A stretch of DNA of 17,922 bases, taken from the NCBI GenBank assembly GCA_028869615.1, contig JAGWRQ010000017.1, positions 1-17,922 on the forward strand, given 5' to 3'. Of this stretch, positions 1 to 7,186 are shown piece by piece. The notes beneath the pieces were generated by a model. That model had not been told where the DNA came from and made no database searches. It saw nothing but the letters and a program-made list of their open reading frames with translations. The DNA comes from Candidatus Methylomirabilota bacterium (GTDB lineage Bacteria > Methylomirabilota > Methylomirabilia > Methylomirabilales > Methylomirabilaceae). The translations under genes and the position numbers were made by a program. The stretch's first letter is position 1; every line of letters starts with the position of its first letter.

Positions 1-342
1 ATCGAGAACTTCGGCGGCAACCATAGCCCGGACTTGGAAGATCATGCCTTCCTCGTAGTCACGGGAAGCAGCTTCCAGCACACCGTAGCAGTCCTTAAAG
101 TAATAGCTATTCAAGGCCGTATTTTTGTCTTCGGCCAACGTCTTCATCTGCTGGTAGTGATCGCTGTCCTCACCGCAGGCGCGCTTTATAAGATTTAGAG
201 CTTCAGTCCTAAAGCGCATATAAGCGACGTCGTCAACGCTGTCTTGATACCTGCTGCCATTCCATCCAGAGCGCTGAAGAAGTCCCTTGCCTTCGTCTAA
301 GAGTACCTTAAATTTCTTGGCGATGAGTTCGTCGATAGTCAT
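1..342 (-). CDS. Unidentified protein, N-terminal 114 residues only (gene runs off the left edge)
   Basis: An open frame starts at the ATG at 342-340 and stays open to base 1, so the C-terminal part is missing. The start is MTIDELIAKKFKVLLDEGKG. The fragment is rich in charged and aromatic residues and looks alpha-helical, with no signal peptide or membrane segment. Near the end it reads CYGVLEAASRDYEEGMIF and then AAEVLD. I recall a similar pattern (a helix with 'G.L.AA..DYE.G', then a linker to a helical HEPN-like or DUF4145-like half) from uncharacterised proteins, some found near restriction or abortive-infection loci. That match is from memory and weak. The ribosome-binding site is poor (only GAG about 7 bases upstream). 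The gene is divergent from thiI. Codon use looks less GC-biased than in the neighbours (AAA, TTT, AAT, CTA are frequent), which would fit an acquired gene but is a small sample. Confidence 0.6.
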   Translation of the reverse strand, partial: MTIDELIAKKFKVLLDEGKGLLQRSGWNGSRYQDSVDDVAYMRFRTEALNLIKRACGEDSDHYQQMKTLAEDKNTALNSYYFKDCYGVLEAASRDYEEGMIFQVRAMVAAEVLD

Positions 343-516
343 GATGTCACTCAACCAATGATTAGTCTGGTCAGGCTATCAGTATCGGGTTGGTAGGCTT
401 ATTACGTCTTGAACTCCAACGATTGCCGCGATTCTCCAGCCGTTCCAGAGACTTGTCAAGGGTTTCCACAGAAAATAGCGTTTAGCAATCAGCACTCAGC
501 TGTCAGCCTCGAAGAA

Positions 517-560
517 CCCCCCCCAACCCCCCTTTATCAAAGGGGGAGACCTGAGGGGGG
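517..560. repeat. Nested C-tract/G-tract hairpin repeat
   Basis: The inner stem is CCCCCTTT (528-535) against AAAGGGGG (539-546) with a 3-base loop. An outer stem is possible between eight C (517-524) and six G (555-560). The whole forms a compact nested hairpin in the thiI upstream region. Very similar C-run/TTT/AAA/G-run elements are, as I recall, scattered through intergenic DNA of many bacteria, so I take it as a dispersed repeat rather than a thiI-specific regulator. In the transcript it would be strongly folded about 60 bases before the start codon. Confidence 0.6.
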
Positions 561-611
561 ATTTCGATTGCCGATCACGGAGAACGTGTTAGGATGGGGG
601 AACAGGAGGCC

Positions 612-617
612 AGGAGG
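612..617 (+). promoter_or_regulatory. Ribosome-binding site that fixes the thiI start
   Basis: AGGAGG at 612-617 lies four bases before a GTG at 622, and a second AGGAGG lies at 604-609. The next in-frame ATG (643) is 25 bases from the nearer site and has no good site of its own. The GTG at 622 is therefore the better-supported start, although four bases is a short spacer. Confidence 0.55.
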
Positions 618-621
618 CATT

Positions 622-1821
622 GTGAACAGTAGAAGCAACGCGATGGCACGACCACCGGTGAAGGGTGTCCTCATCCATTACCACGAGATCGCCCTCAAAG
701 GGAAAAACCGAGGCTTCTTTCTGAAGCAGCTTGAGGCCAATCTTCTGCAGGCCACGAGTGATCTCGACTGTGGCTCGCTCCGGCGGCCTGCCGGGCGGCT
801 GTTCTTGGAGATGCGCGAGGGGACCTCGTGGGAGGTCCTGCGGCAGCGGCTGAGCCGAGTCTTCGGGATTGCGAATTTCGCCCACGCCTTCATGATGGCG
901 CCCAACCTGGAGCTGCTCGCAAAACTGATCGAAGAGGAGGTCTCCGACCGTTCATTCCGCAGCTTTCGCGTGGCGGCCCGCCGCGCCTTCAAGACCTTTC
1001 CACAGACATCCCAGCAGATCAATGAGATGATCGGGGCCAGGGTGCAACGCATCTGTGGTGCCAGCGTCGATCTCACCAATCCGGACCTGACCATCTACAT
1101 CGAACTGCTCCCCGCAGAGGCGTTTGTCTACTTTGAGAAGCTCTTGGGTCCTGGGGGCCTGCCGGTGGGGACCGGCGGGACCCTCGCGTGTCTGCTATCA
1201 GGCGGGATCGACTCGCCGGTTGCGGCCTACCGGATGATGAAGCGGGGCTGCCGTGTCGTCTTCGTCCACTTCTACAGCCAGCCGTTCGCCGACCGAACCT
1301 CACAAGAAAAAACGATCGAGCTGGCGCGCCTTCTCACCCGGTACCAGTTTGCTTCTCGCCTTTACCTGGTGCCCTTCGGTGAAATCCAGCAAGAGGTCGT
1401 TTCTCGCGTCACGGGACGCCTGAGGGTCCTGGTGTATCGACGGCTGATGCTGCGGATCGCCGAGCAGATCGCCCAAAAGGAAGGCGCCCAGGCTCTGGTG
1501 ACCGGCGAGAGTCTTGGTCAGGTGTCGTCACAAACCATCGAAAACATCGCCGTCATCGAGCAGGCATCCACCCTGCCGATTCTGCGGCCATTGATCGGGA
1601 TGGATAAGGACGAGATTACGCAGCAGGCGCAACAGATCGGCAGCTACGATATCTCTGTCATCCCCGACCAAGACTGCTGCTCGATGTTTCTACCGAGACA
1701 GGTGGCGACGCATACCACTCACCACGAGGTCGAGTTCGTCGAGCGTCCCCTTGACCTGGACCGGCTCACAGCGCAGGGGCACGCTGCTGCGCACTCTCTT
1801 GAGCTGTCGTTTCCCGGTTGA
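622..1821 (+). CDS. thiI: tRNA 4-thiouridine synthase / sulfurtransferase ThiI, short form without rhodanese domain
   Basis: ThiI adenylates uridine 8 of tRNA and transfers sulfur to make 4-thiouridine. In many bacteria it also supplies sulfur for the thiamine thiazole. From the GTG at 622 the protein has 399 residues, normal for the form that lacks the C-terminal rhodanese domain. The N-terminal ferredoxin-like/THUMP part covers roughly residues 15-175 and includes the family start HYHEIALKGKNR. The PP-loop ATPase follows, with LPVGTGG leading into the nucleotide-binding SGGIDSPVA (SGGIDS at about residues 193-198). A later DQDCCSMF carries the conserved Cys pair at about 352-353, and the protein ends about 45 residues after it. 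An ATG at 643 is the alternative start. The gene stands alone: divergent from the left partial gene and convergent with the cytochromes. Sulfur presumably comes from a cysteine desulfurase encoded elsewhere. Confidence 0.93.
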   Translation: MNSRSNAMARPPVKGVLIHYHEIALKGKNRGFFLKQLEANLLQATSDLDCGSLRRPAGRLFLEMREGTSWEVLRQRLSRVFGIANFAHAFMMAPNLELLAKLIEEEVSDRSFRSFRVAARRAFKTFPQTSQQINEMIGARVQRICGASVDLTNPDLTIYIELLPAEAFVYFEKLLGPGGLPVGTGGTLACLLSGGIDSPVAAYRMMKRGCRVVFVHFYSQPFADRTSQEKTIELARLLTRYQFASRLYLVPFGEIQQEVVSRVTGRLRVLVYRRLMLRIAEQIAQKEGAQALVTGESLGQVSSQTIENIAVIEQASTLPILRPLIGMDKDEITQQAQQIGSYDISVIPDQDCCSMFLPRQVATHTTHHEVEFVERPLDLDRLTAQGHAAAHSLELSFPG

Positions 1822-1834
1822 ATAGCTGTCCGGC

Positions 1835-1871
1835 TTTCAGCGATCAGCTGGCTGAAGGCTGAACGCTTCAG
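1835..1871. repeat. Hairpin repeat in the thiI/cytochrome convergent gap, copy 1
   Basis: TTCAGC (1836-1841) pairs with GCTGAA (1851-1856) around a 9-base loop, and a second small stem CTGAA/TTCAG lies at 1859-1871. The first 25 bases (1835-1859) match 2302-2326 at 21 of 25 positions. The position between two converging stop codons (thiI at 1821, cytochrome at 1881) would suit a bidirectional transcription stop, but neither side has a clear T-run. Confidence 0.5.
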
Positions 1872-1880
1872 AGCTGCCTT

Positions 1881-2267
1881 TTACTTCTTCGGCTGGTACT
1901 TCGGGACGGCCAGTGAGCGGATATAGCCAACGACGTCCTTGATCTCCTGGTTGTTCAGCATGCTGCCGTAGCTGGCCATCAGCGGGCTCAGCTGCTCGGC
2001 CGCGCTGCCGTTCTTAATGACATTGGTCAATTGTGCGTCAGTTCTGGCATTCATATACTTGCCGTCCGTAAAGTTCCGAGGCTTGGGATTTAGCGCAGCC
2101 GCTGCCGGCCCGTCTCCCTTACCCGCTGGACCGTGACACGGAACACAAAATGTCATAAACTTCTCGGGAGCCTTGGGTTCGGCGTCCGACGATCCGACTG
2201 TTCCGATCCCGATGCCACCCAGGACCAAAGCCACTGACGCCATCGCCCGAACAGTTATTCTGCTCAA
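1881..2267 (-). CDS. Small periplasmic monohaem cytochrome c (paralogue 2)
   Basis: The protein has 128 residues. An N-terminal signal sequence (about residues 1-29: basic start, hydrophobic VALVLGGIGIGTVG, then SSDAE) directs it to the periplasm. A single haem-binding CVPCH lies at 41-45 (haem on Cys41 and Cys44, axial His45), followed by GPAGKGDG. Met97 in SPLMASYG is the likely sixth ligand, and the C-terminal helix is EIKDVVGYIRSLA. This is the class I fold expected of a small electron shuttle; its partners cannot be read from the sequence. The TTG start at 2267 is supported by AGGAGG (2276-2281) eight bases upstream. It lies directly downstream of a close paralogue (2355-2741) with the same length and the same PKPRNFTDG and YIRSLA blocks, so the pair arose by tandem duplication and is probably co-transcribed. 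Confidence 0.92.
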   Translation of the reverse strand: MSRITVRAMASVALVLGGIGIGTVGSSDAEPKAPEKFMTFCVPCHGPAGKGDGPAAAALNPKPRNFTDGKYMNARTDAQLTNVIKNGSAAEQLSPLMASYGSMLNNQEIKDVVGYIRSLAVPKYQPKK

Positions 2268-2275
2268 CGCTGATC

Positions 2276-2281
2276 CCTCCT
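2276..2281 (-). promoter_or_regulatory. Ribosome-binding site supporting a TTG start
   Basis: On the minus strand AGGAGG ends eight bases before the TTG at 2267-2265. No ATG or GTG closer to it would leave the signal peptide intact, so this site decides for the rare TTG start. Confidence 0.7.
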
Positions 2282-2301
2282 GTGATTAATAGATTCGCCC
2301 T

Positions 2302-2326
2302 TTTCAGCGGTTAGCCTGCTGAAGGC
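2302..2326. repeat. Hairpin repeat between the two cytochrome genes, copy 2
   Basis: TTTCAGCG, eight variable bases, then GCTGAAGGC. It matches 1835-1859 at 21 of 25 bases and sits at nearly the same distance behind a cytochrome stop codon (29 bases here, 22 at the other copy). It was probably duplicated together with the gene. Confidence 0.6.
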
Positions 2327-2354
2327 CGGCGGCCGTATGCTTGAAGGCTATACT

Positions 2355-2741
2355 TTACCACTTCGGCTGATACTTTGGGATGGCCAGGGAGCGGATATAG
2401 GTGACGATCTCCTTGATCTCCTCGTCAGAAAGCTGACCCGCCCACGTTGGCATGAACGAGCTCAGGCCGACCGCCGCGCCGCCTTCTTTGATGGCCTTGA
2501 TCAACTGCGCGTCAGTCTTGGCATTCATTAACTCGCCGTCCGTAAAGTTCCGAGGCTTGGGATTCAGAGCAGCCGCTGCCGCCCCGTCCCCCTTACCTGC
2601 CGGACCGTGACACGGAACACAAAAGGTCGTAAACTTCTCGGGAGCCTTGGCCTCGGTATTGGCCGACGCGGCTGTCCAGGCCCCTGCAGAGCCTACGACC
2701 AAAGCGGTCAGCAGGGTCACTTGAATAGTCGCTTTTCTCAC
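2355..2741 (-). CDS. Small periplasmic monohaem cytochrome c (paralogue 1)
   Basis: The protein has 128 residues, exactly as long as its downstream paralogue. A signal peptide covers about residues 1-28 (MRKATIQVTLLTALVVGSAG, then a small-residue cleavage region). The haem motif CVPCH is at 41-45 and the flanking GPAGKGDG is conserved. Met97 in SSFMPTWAG is the likely axial methionine, and the C-terminal helix is EIKEIVTYIRSLA. The expected role is periplasmic electron transfer between larger redox enzymes, none of which is encoded here. The GTG start at 2741 has AGGAGG seven bases upstream. A putative promoter lies at 2807-2835, so this is the first gene of a two-gene unit. Differences between the copies are concentrated in the signal peptide and around the methionine ligand (residues 86-106), so the two may differ in redox potential or partner. 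That last point is inference. Confidence 0.92.
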   Translation of the reverse strand: MRKATIQVTLLTALVVGSAGAWTAASANTEAKAPEKFTTFCVPCHGPAGKGDGAAAAALNPKPRNFTDGELMNAKTDAQLIKAIKEGGAAVGLSSFMPTWAGQLSDEEIKEIVTYIRSLAIPKYQPKW

Positions 2742-2806
2742 CGTCGATTCCTCCTGTGAAGTGGTTTCCGCTTATCCCATGCAATGAGTAACTGACATCG
2801 TTTTAG

Positions 2807-2835
2807 ATGTTGCACGCCGGATCATCCTCTGTCAA
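2807..2835 (-). promoter_or_regulatory. Candidate sigma-70-type promoter for the cytochrome pair
   Basis: On the minus strand a perfect TTGACA (2835-2830) is followed after 17 bases by CAACAT (2812-2807), which matches the -10 consensus at only three positions. The start of transcription would lie near base 2800, giving a leader of about 60 bases. Confidence 0.35.
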
Positions 2836-2872
2836 GAAGAAGTTGACCTGTCCTTGAGACGCCCAAAACCTG

Positions 2873-2901
2873 TTGACTTTTCATCTGATTCCGGCTAGGT
2901 T
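2873..2901 (+). promoter_or_regulatory. Candidate sigma-70-type promoter for ilvE
   Basis: TTGACT (2873-2878), a 17-base spacer and TAGGTT (2896-2901), followed 29 bases later by the ilvE ribosome-binding site AGGAG (2931-2935). The -35 is good and the -10 is weak. Confidence 0.35.
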
Positions 2902-2941
2902 GAGCCCGGCATTACGTAGTAGCTGCACACAGGAGAGGTCG

Positions 2942-3853
2942 ATGACGTACGCCTATTTCAAGGGGCAGTTTGTTCCGCTTGATCAAGCCAAGGTCAGCAT
3001 CCAGAACAATACCTTCCAGTACGGGACCGGCATCTTCGAGGGGATCCGAGCCTACTGGAACCTGGATGAGCGGCAGCTCTACGTCTTCCGCATGGTGGAA
3101 CACTACGTCCGACTGCTCAGGAACTGCCGAGTCCTCAAGCTCACAATCGGCAAGGACGCGAAGGAGTTGTCGGAGATCACCCTCGAACTGCTCAGGCGAA
3201 ACCATCCCGAAACCGACACCTATATCCGGCCGATTGCCTATGTTGATTCGGATGGGATCGGCCCGAAGTTCATCGGTTATGCCACCGGTTTTGCCATGTA
3301 CACACTGCCGCTTGGCGACTACATCAACGTCTCAAGCGGGATCAAGGTGGGCTTCTCTTCCTGGCGCCGGATTCACGATAATACCATCCCGGCCCGTTGT
3401 AAGGTCACCGGCGGCTATGTCAACTCGGCCTTGGCCAAGACCGAGGCCCTCGAACATGGCTACGATGAGGCGATCTTCCTCACCGAGGGGGGCTTTATCT
3501 CTGAAGGATCGGCGGAGAACATCTTTCTTGTCAGGGACGGGAAGTTGATCACGCCCGCCCTGTCCGAGGATATCCTGGAAGGGATCACGCGCGACACCGT
3601 GATCGAACTGGCGCGGGAAGAGTTGGGCATCGAGACGATCGAGCGGCCCATCGGCCGGACAGAGTTGTACGTAGCCGATGAGGCGTTTCTCTGCGGGACG
3701 GGCGCTCAAGTCTCGCCCATGATCGAGGTGGATAAGCGACCGCTGGGAAGCGGCAGGATCGGGCCGATTACCGAGAAGATCCAAGCCCTCTATTTCGACG
3801 TGGTCAAGGGAAAGCGGAAGAAGTACCTGCACTGGCTGACGCCGGTCTATTAA
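2942..3853 (+). CDS. ilvE: Branched-chain amino acid aminotransferase IlvE (fold type IV, PLP)
   Basis: IlvE catalyses the last step of valine, leucine and isoleucine synthesis: transfer of the amino group from glutamate to the 2-oxo acid, with pyridoxal phosphate. The protein has 303 residues, normal for the family. Visible marks are FQYGTGIFEGIRAY near residues 25-38, the PLP lysine Lys154 in ARCKVTGGYVNSALAK, ISEGSAENIF at 186-195 with the conserved glutamate, GITRD at 214-218 (phosphate contact) and GTGAQVSP at 252-259. The ATG at 2942 has AGGAG six bases upstream. An earlier in-frame start at 2873 is rejected because it has no ribosome-binding site and overlaps the candidate promoter. 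The gene is monocistronic, divergent from the cytochromes and convergent with uxs only 30 bases away. D-amino-acid transaminase and aminodeoxychorismate lyase share the fold, but the length and motifs favour IlvE. Confidence 0.93.
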   Translation: MTYAYFKGQFVPLDQAKVSIQNNTFQYGTGIFEGIRAYWNLDERQLYVFRMVEHYVRLLRNCRVLKLTIGKDAKELSEITLELLRRNHPETDTYIRPIAYVDSDGIGPKFIGYATGFAMYTLPLGDYINVSSGIKVGFSSWRRIHDNTIPARCKVTGGYVNSALAKTEALEHGYDEAIFLTEGGFISEGSAENIFLVRDGKLITPALSEDILEGITRDTVIELAREELGIETIERPIGRTELYVADEAFLCGTGAQVSPMIEVDKRPLGSGRIGPITEKIQALYFDVVKGKRKKYLHWLTPVY

Positions 3854-3858
3854 AAGCA

Positions 3859-3882
3859 GGGTGTAGGGTTTAGGGCTTAGGG
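3859..3882 (+). repeat. Four-tract GGG repeat (telomere-like heptamer), potential G-quadruplex
   Basis: GGG occurs at 3859-3861, 3866-3868, 3873-3875 and 3880-3882, exactly seven bases apart, with loops TGTA, TTTA and CTTA. This is a degenerate (GGGTTTA)n array, and four equal tracts with short loops meet the usual rule for an intramolecular G-quadruplex. It fills nearly all of the 30-base gap between the converging stop codons of ilvE and uxs, so it would lie in the 3' end of the ilvE mRNA. Confidence 0.7.
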
Positions 3883-3883
3883 T

Positions 3884-4828
3884 TCAGCAAGATTTCATCA
3901 ACTGCTGGCGGAAGTACTCGATGGTCAGCGCCAGCCCTTCAGTGATCTGCACCTTCGGCTCCCAGCCAAGTGTCACTCTTGCCAAGCCGATATCCGGTTG
4001 ACGAACGCGAGGGTCGTCCAGCGGCAACGAACGGAACTCAATAGTGGACGGCCCGCCGACCATCTTCAGGACCATGTGGGCAAGGTCGAGAACCGTAAAC
4101 TCTTTCGGGTTCCCAAGATTGACCGGGTTGACCTCGTCCGACATCAACAGTCGGTACAATCCCTCAACCAGATCGGAGACGTGACAGAAGCTTCTGGTCT
4201 GCGAGCCGTCGCCATACACCGTTAAGGGCTCGCCGCGCAGCGCCTGGTTGATAAAGTTGGAGACCACACGGCCATCGGCGGGTCGCATCCGGGGTCCATA
4301 CGTATTGAAGATCCGGGCAATCCGGGTGTCGAGCCCATGATACCGGTGATAGGCCATGGTCATCGCCTCGGCGAACCGCTTGGCCTCATCGTATACCCCT
4401 CGGGGGCCGACTGGGTTCACGTTGCCCCAGTACTCCTCCCGCTGAGGATGGACCAGAGGGTCGCCGTAGACTTCTGAGGTCGAGGCCAGCAGGAAACGAG
4501 CGCCCTTGGCCTTGGCCAGACCCAGGGCCTTATGAGTGCCAAGGGAGCCCACCTTCAGCGTCTGGATCGGCAGGCGTTGATAATCAACGGGACTGGCCGG
4601 AGAGGCGAAATGGAGCACATAGTCCAGCGGGCCGTCGATGTACAGGTGCTCGGTGACATCCAGCTTGATGAAGCGGAAGGCGTCATGCCCGATCAGGTGG
4701 GCAACGTTGTCCATCTGACCAGTGATCAGGTTGTCAAGGCAGATGACCTGATGCCCCTCCTCGATCAGCCGGTCACACAAGTGGGAACCCAGGAACCCGG
4801 CCCCCCCGGTGATCAGCGTGCGAGGCAT
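3884..4828 (-). CDS. uxs: UDP-glucuronate decarboxylase (UDP-xylose synthase)
   Basis: This enzyme oxidises and decarboxylates UDP-glucuronate to UDP-xylose, using tightly bound NAD. It is a 314-residue extended SDR protein, the length of the catalytic core found in soluble bacterial Uxs. The NAD-binding GGAGFLGSH is at 8-16. The catalytic triad lies in STSEVYGDP (residues 116-124) and in YDEAK with Tyr146 and Lys150. The family signature continues with [12 protein letters not shown] before the tyrosine and [20 protein letters not shown] after it. This combination separates Uxs from UDP-glucose 4-epimerase and dTDP-glucose dehydratase. It is the last gene of the nucleotide-sugar operon, ten bases after ugd, whose product is its substrate. 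Its ribosome-binding site (AAAGGG, 4834-4839) touches the ugd stop codon, which suggests translational coupling. Confidence 0.92.
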   Translation of the reverse strand: MPRTLITGGAGFLGSHLCDRLIEEGHQVICLDNLITGQMDNVAHLIGHDAFRFIKLDVTEHLYIDGPLDYVLHFASPASPVDYQRLPIQTLKVGSLGTHKALGLAKAKGARFLLASTSEVYGDPLVHPQREEYWGNVNPVGPRGVYDEAKRFAEAMTMAYHRYHGLDTRIARIFNTYGPRMRPADGRVVSNFINQALRGEPLTVYGDGSQTRSFCHVSDLVEGLYRLLMSDEVNPVNLGNPKEFTVLDLAHMVLKMVGGPSTIEFRSLPLDDPRVRQPDIGLARVTLGWEPKVQITEGLALTIEYFRQQLMKSC

Positions 4829-4838
4829 GACGTCCCTT

Positions 4839-6182
4839 TCATCGCCCCATCCCCAGGTATTCGAACCCCATGGCTTTTATCTTTTGGCGATCGAATAGGT
4901 TCCGGCCGTCCAGTAACACAGGTCGCCGCATAAGGGTCTTGACCCGCGTCAGGTCAAGGCCGGCAAACTCTTTCCATTCCGTCGCCACCACCAGCGCATC
5001 AGCGCCGGAAGCCGCCTCGTAGGGGTCCCGGCAGCAGACGAGTGACGGAAGTTGCCGCCGCGCCTTCTCCATCGCCTTCGGGTCATAGGCCTTGACAGCC
5101 ACGCCCTCCGCTAGGAGCCGCTTGCTAAGCTCAAGCGCAGGGGAGTACCGTACGTCGTCGGTATCCGGCTTGAACGCCAATCCCCAGATACCGATGACCT
5201 TGTCCTTCAGAATCCAGAGCTGATCCTTCAGTTTCCTGATAGCCTGCGAGATCCGCGACTGGTTGATGCGATCGACCTCCTGTAACAGGCGAAAATCGTA
5301 GCCACACTTCTCCGCAATCTTGACGAACGCCTGGAGGTCCTTCGGAAAACAGAACCCGCCGAAGCCAAGACCCGCGTTCAGGAAGGCGCGTCCGATCCGC
5401 CGGTCAAGCCCCATCCCCTTCGCCACCAACTCCACATCAGCGCCGACCAGCTCACAGAGATCGGCCACGCTATTAATGAAGGAGATCTTTGTGGCCAGAA
5501 ACGAGTTCGAGGCGTGCTTGATCAGCTCAGCGCTTTTGATGTCCGTAACCAGGAATGGGATGGGTCCGGCTTCTCCACACCTGCGATGGATCGGGCAGGT
5601 GAAGGCGCGGTTCAGAATCGGCTCATACAGCTCCCTGAGCAGTCGCTCCGCCAGAGAGTGCTCGACCCCTACCACGATCCTGTCGGGGTGCAGGAAATCC
5701 TCAATGGCAGAACCCTCCCGAAGGAATTCCGGGTTGGAGGCGACGTCGAATCGTGCGTCTTGATCTCCCTTATAAACCTTGAGGGTCTTCTCGATCCACA
5801 TCCCGGTTTGCACGGGCACTGTGCTCTTCTCCACCACCAGCTTGTAGGCAGACGACAGCTCTCCGATCCGCCGCACTACCTGCTCTACCGCCGAGAGGTC
5901 GGCATCCCCGTCCTCCAGTGGCGGCGTCCCGACACAGATGAAGATTACTGTCGCGGCCCCGATTCCTTCCTTGAGGTCAGTCGTAAAGGACAGACGACCC
6001 TCTTGCCGGTTTCGCGTAACCAAACCGTCAAGCCCGGGTTCAAAGATAGGCAACTCACCCTGATTCAGGATCGCGATCTTCTCCCGGTCGTCGTCCACAC
6101 AGACCACTCGGTGGCCGATTTCCGCGAGGCACGCCCCAGTGACAAGGCCGACGTACCCCGTTCCTACGATGCAGATCTCCAC
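4839..6182 (-). CDS. ugd: UDP-glucose 6-dehydrogenase
   Basis: Ugd oxidises UDP-glucose twice with NAD to UDP-glucuronate. The protein has 447 residues, normal for the family. The N-terminal Rossmann motif is [14 protein letters not shown] (7-20), and [12 protein letters not shown] (81-92) follows. The central helix segment [21 protein letters not shown] carries Lys223 and Asn227, and the catalytic Cys278 is in [11 protein letters not shown], where Phe replaces the commoner Ser before the Cys. The C-terminal domain has [17 protein letters not shown]. Between YEPIL and [10 protein letters not shown] there is a longer-than-usual loop (residues 191-210) containing CPIHRRC. The GTG start at 6182 has AGGAGG about eight bases upstream. 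It lies between gmd (5-base gap) and uxs (10-base gap) and provides the substrate for Uxs. UDP-glucose itself must come from a GalU encoded elsewhere. Confidence 0.95.
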   Translation of the reverse strand: MEICIVGTGYVGLVTGACLAEIGHRVVCVDDDREKIAILNQGELPIFEPGLDGLVTRNRQEGRLSFTTDLKEGIGAATVIFICVGTPPLEDGDADLSAVEQVVRRIGELSSAYKLVVEKSTVPVQTGMWIEKTLKVYKGDQDARFDVASNPEFLREGSAIEDFLHPDRIVVGVEHSLAERLLRELYEPILNRAFTCPIHRRCGEAGPIPFLVTDIKSAELIKHASNSFLATKISFINSVADLCELVGADVELVAKGMGLDRRIGRAFLNAGLGFGGFCFPKDLQAFVKIAEKCGYDFRLLQEVDRINQSRISQAIRKLKDQLWILKDKVIGIWGLAFKPDTDDVRYSPALELSKRLLAEGVAVKAYDPKAMEKARRQLPSLVCCRDPYEAASGADALVVATEWKEFAGLDLTRVKTLMRRPVLLDGRNLFDRQKIKAMGFEYLGMGR

Positions 6183-6187
6183 CCGGT

Positions 6188-7186
6188 CTACCTCCTCCTC
6201 GTGTCCTGTGATGCGGATACGGCCTCGGCATAACGTTGCAGGTCGGCATCTACCATCATCTCGACCAACTCGCGAAAGCCGACCTCCGGTTGCCAGTCTA
6301 ACACCCGCTTCGCCTTCGACGCATCCCCTTGTAGTACGTCAACTTCGGCAGGTCGTTTCAATGCAGGATCTTCCACAACATACTCTTGCCAATCAAGCCC
6401 CGCTCGTGCAAATGCGATCTGAACGAGCTCTCGGACCGAATGGGTCTCGCCCGTGGCAATGACATAGTCGTCCGGGCTCTCTTGTTGCAACATTAACCAC
6501 ATCGCCCTCACATAGTCGCCCGCGTACCCCCAATCCCGCTGCGCCTCCAGGTTCCCCAGCTTGAGCTCCACGGCTAAACCGTGCTTGATACGCGCGACGC
6601 CATCGGTGACCTTCCGGCTTACGAACTCTTTACCCCGGCGAGGGGACTCGTGGTTGAACAGGATACCCGAACAGGCAAAGAGCTCGTAGCGTTCCCGGTA
6701 GGTGGCTGTAATCCAGTGGCCGTAGAGCTTAGCCACGCCGTATGGGCTTCTAGGACAGAACGGCGTTCGCTCGTCCTGTGGCGTCTCCTGAGCCTTGCCG
6801 AACATCTCGCCCGTGCTCGCCTGGTAGAGCCGGATCCCGGAATCCACCAGGCGGACCGCCTCCAGCAGGCGGGTCACACCCACAGCGGTACACTCGGCCG
6901 TAAGGACCGCCTGCTCCCAGGAGGTTGGGATAAACGACTGCGCAGCGAGGTTGTAGATCTCGTGAGGTCGGACCTCTCGGATGAGACGGATCAGGGACTC
7001 CTGATCGAGCAGGTCCGCCTGCTGCAACGTGATCCGATCAAGCATGTGCACGATCCGATCGTACGGCTCGGTACTCGACCGCCGCACCATCCCGACTACC
7101 GCATATCCTTTCTGCAGGAGCAGTTCAGCCAAGTAGGAGCCGTCCTGGCCCGTGATGCCAGTAATGAGCGCCCGCTGCGCAGTCAT
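6188..7186 (-). CDS. gmd: GDP-mannose 4,6-dehydratase
   Basis: Gmd converts GDP-mannose to GDP-4-keto-6-deoxymannose, the branch point for GDP-fucose, GDP-rhamnose, GDP-6-deoxytalose and GDP-perosamine. It is a 332-residue extended SDR protein. The cofactor-binding [14 protein letters not shown] is at about 10-23, with the NADP-type MVRRSS near 33-38. The active site is in [10 protein letters not shown] (121-130) and YGVAK with Tyr149 and Lys153. The substrate-binding region has [15 protein letters not shown] and [17 protein letters not shown], both hallmarks of Gmd. The ATG at 7186 overlaps the manC stop as ATGA, so translation is coupled. A longer frame reaching up to 7408 lies inside manC and is not real. 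No GDP-fucose synthase or GDP-rhamnose reductase follows, so the final sugar cannot be named. Confidence 0.95.
   Translation of the reverse strand: MTAQRALITGITGQDGSYLAELLLQKGYAVVGMVRRSSTEPYDRIVHMLDRITLQQADLLDQESLIRLIREVRPHEIYNLAAQSFIPTSWEQAVLTAECTAVGVTRLLEAVRLVDSGIRLYQASTGEMFGKAQETPQDERTPFCPRSPYGVAKLYGHWITATYRERYELFACSGILFNHESPRRGKEFVSRKVTDGVARIKHGLAVELKLGNLEAQRDWGYAGDYVRAMWLMLQQESPDDYVIATGETHSVRELVQIAFARAGLDWQEYVVEDPALKRPAEVDVLQGDASKAKRVLDWQPEVGFRELVEMMVDADLQRYAEAVSASQDTRRR

Larger units (their letters stand above)
343..621. other. Intergenic region between the divergent partial gene and thiI
   Basis: This 279-base gap has no convincing gene. The thiI frame stays open through most of it (from a TTG at 409), but that stretch translates to low-quality sequence that includes a C-rich/G-rich hairpin repeat, so I regard it as non-coding. 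A weak sigma-70-like pair, TTGTCA (453-458) and TAGCGT (476-481) with a 17-base spacer, could drive thiI. A short repeat resembling other gaps in this window lies at 484-508, and a nested hairpin lies at 517-560. Confidence 0.5.

Noticed and set aside
409..621. N-terminal extension of ThiI by about 70 residues
   Set aside because: The frame is open, but it runs through a hairpin repeat, gives a low-complexity peptide and starts at a TTG without a ribosome-binding site. Homology to ThiI begins only after 643.
3854..3883. Conventional intrinsic terminator between ilvE and uxs
   Set aside because: The gap contains only the GGG repeat; there is no inverted repeat followed by a T-run on either strand.
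5514..6233. Plus-strand frame of 239 codons opposite ugd
   Set aside because: It is the mirror of the conserved Ugd reading frame, with no start signal or domain of its own.
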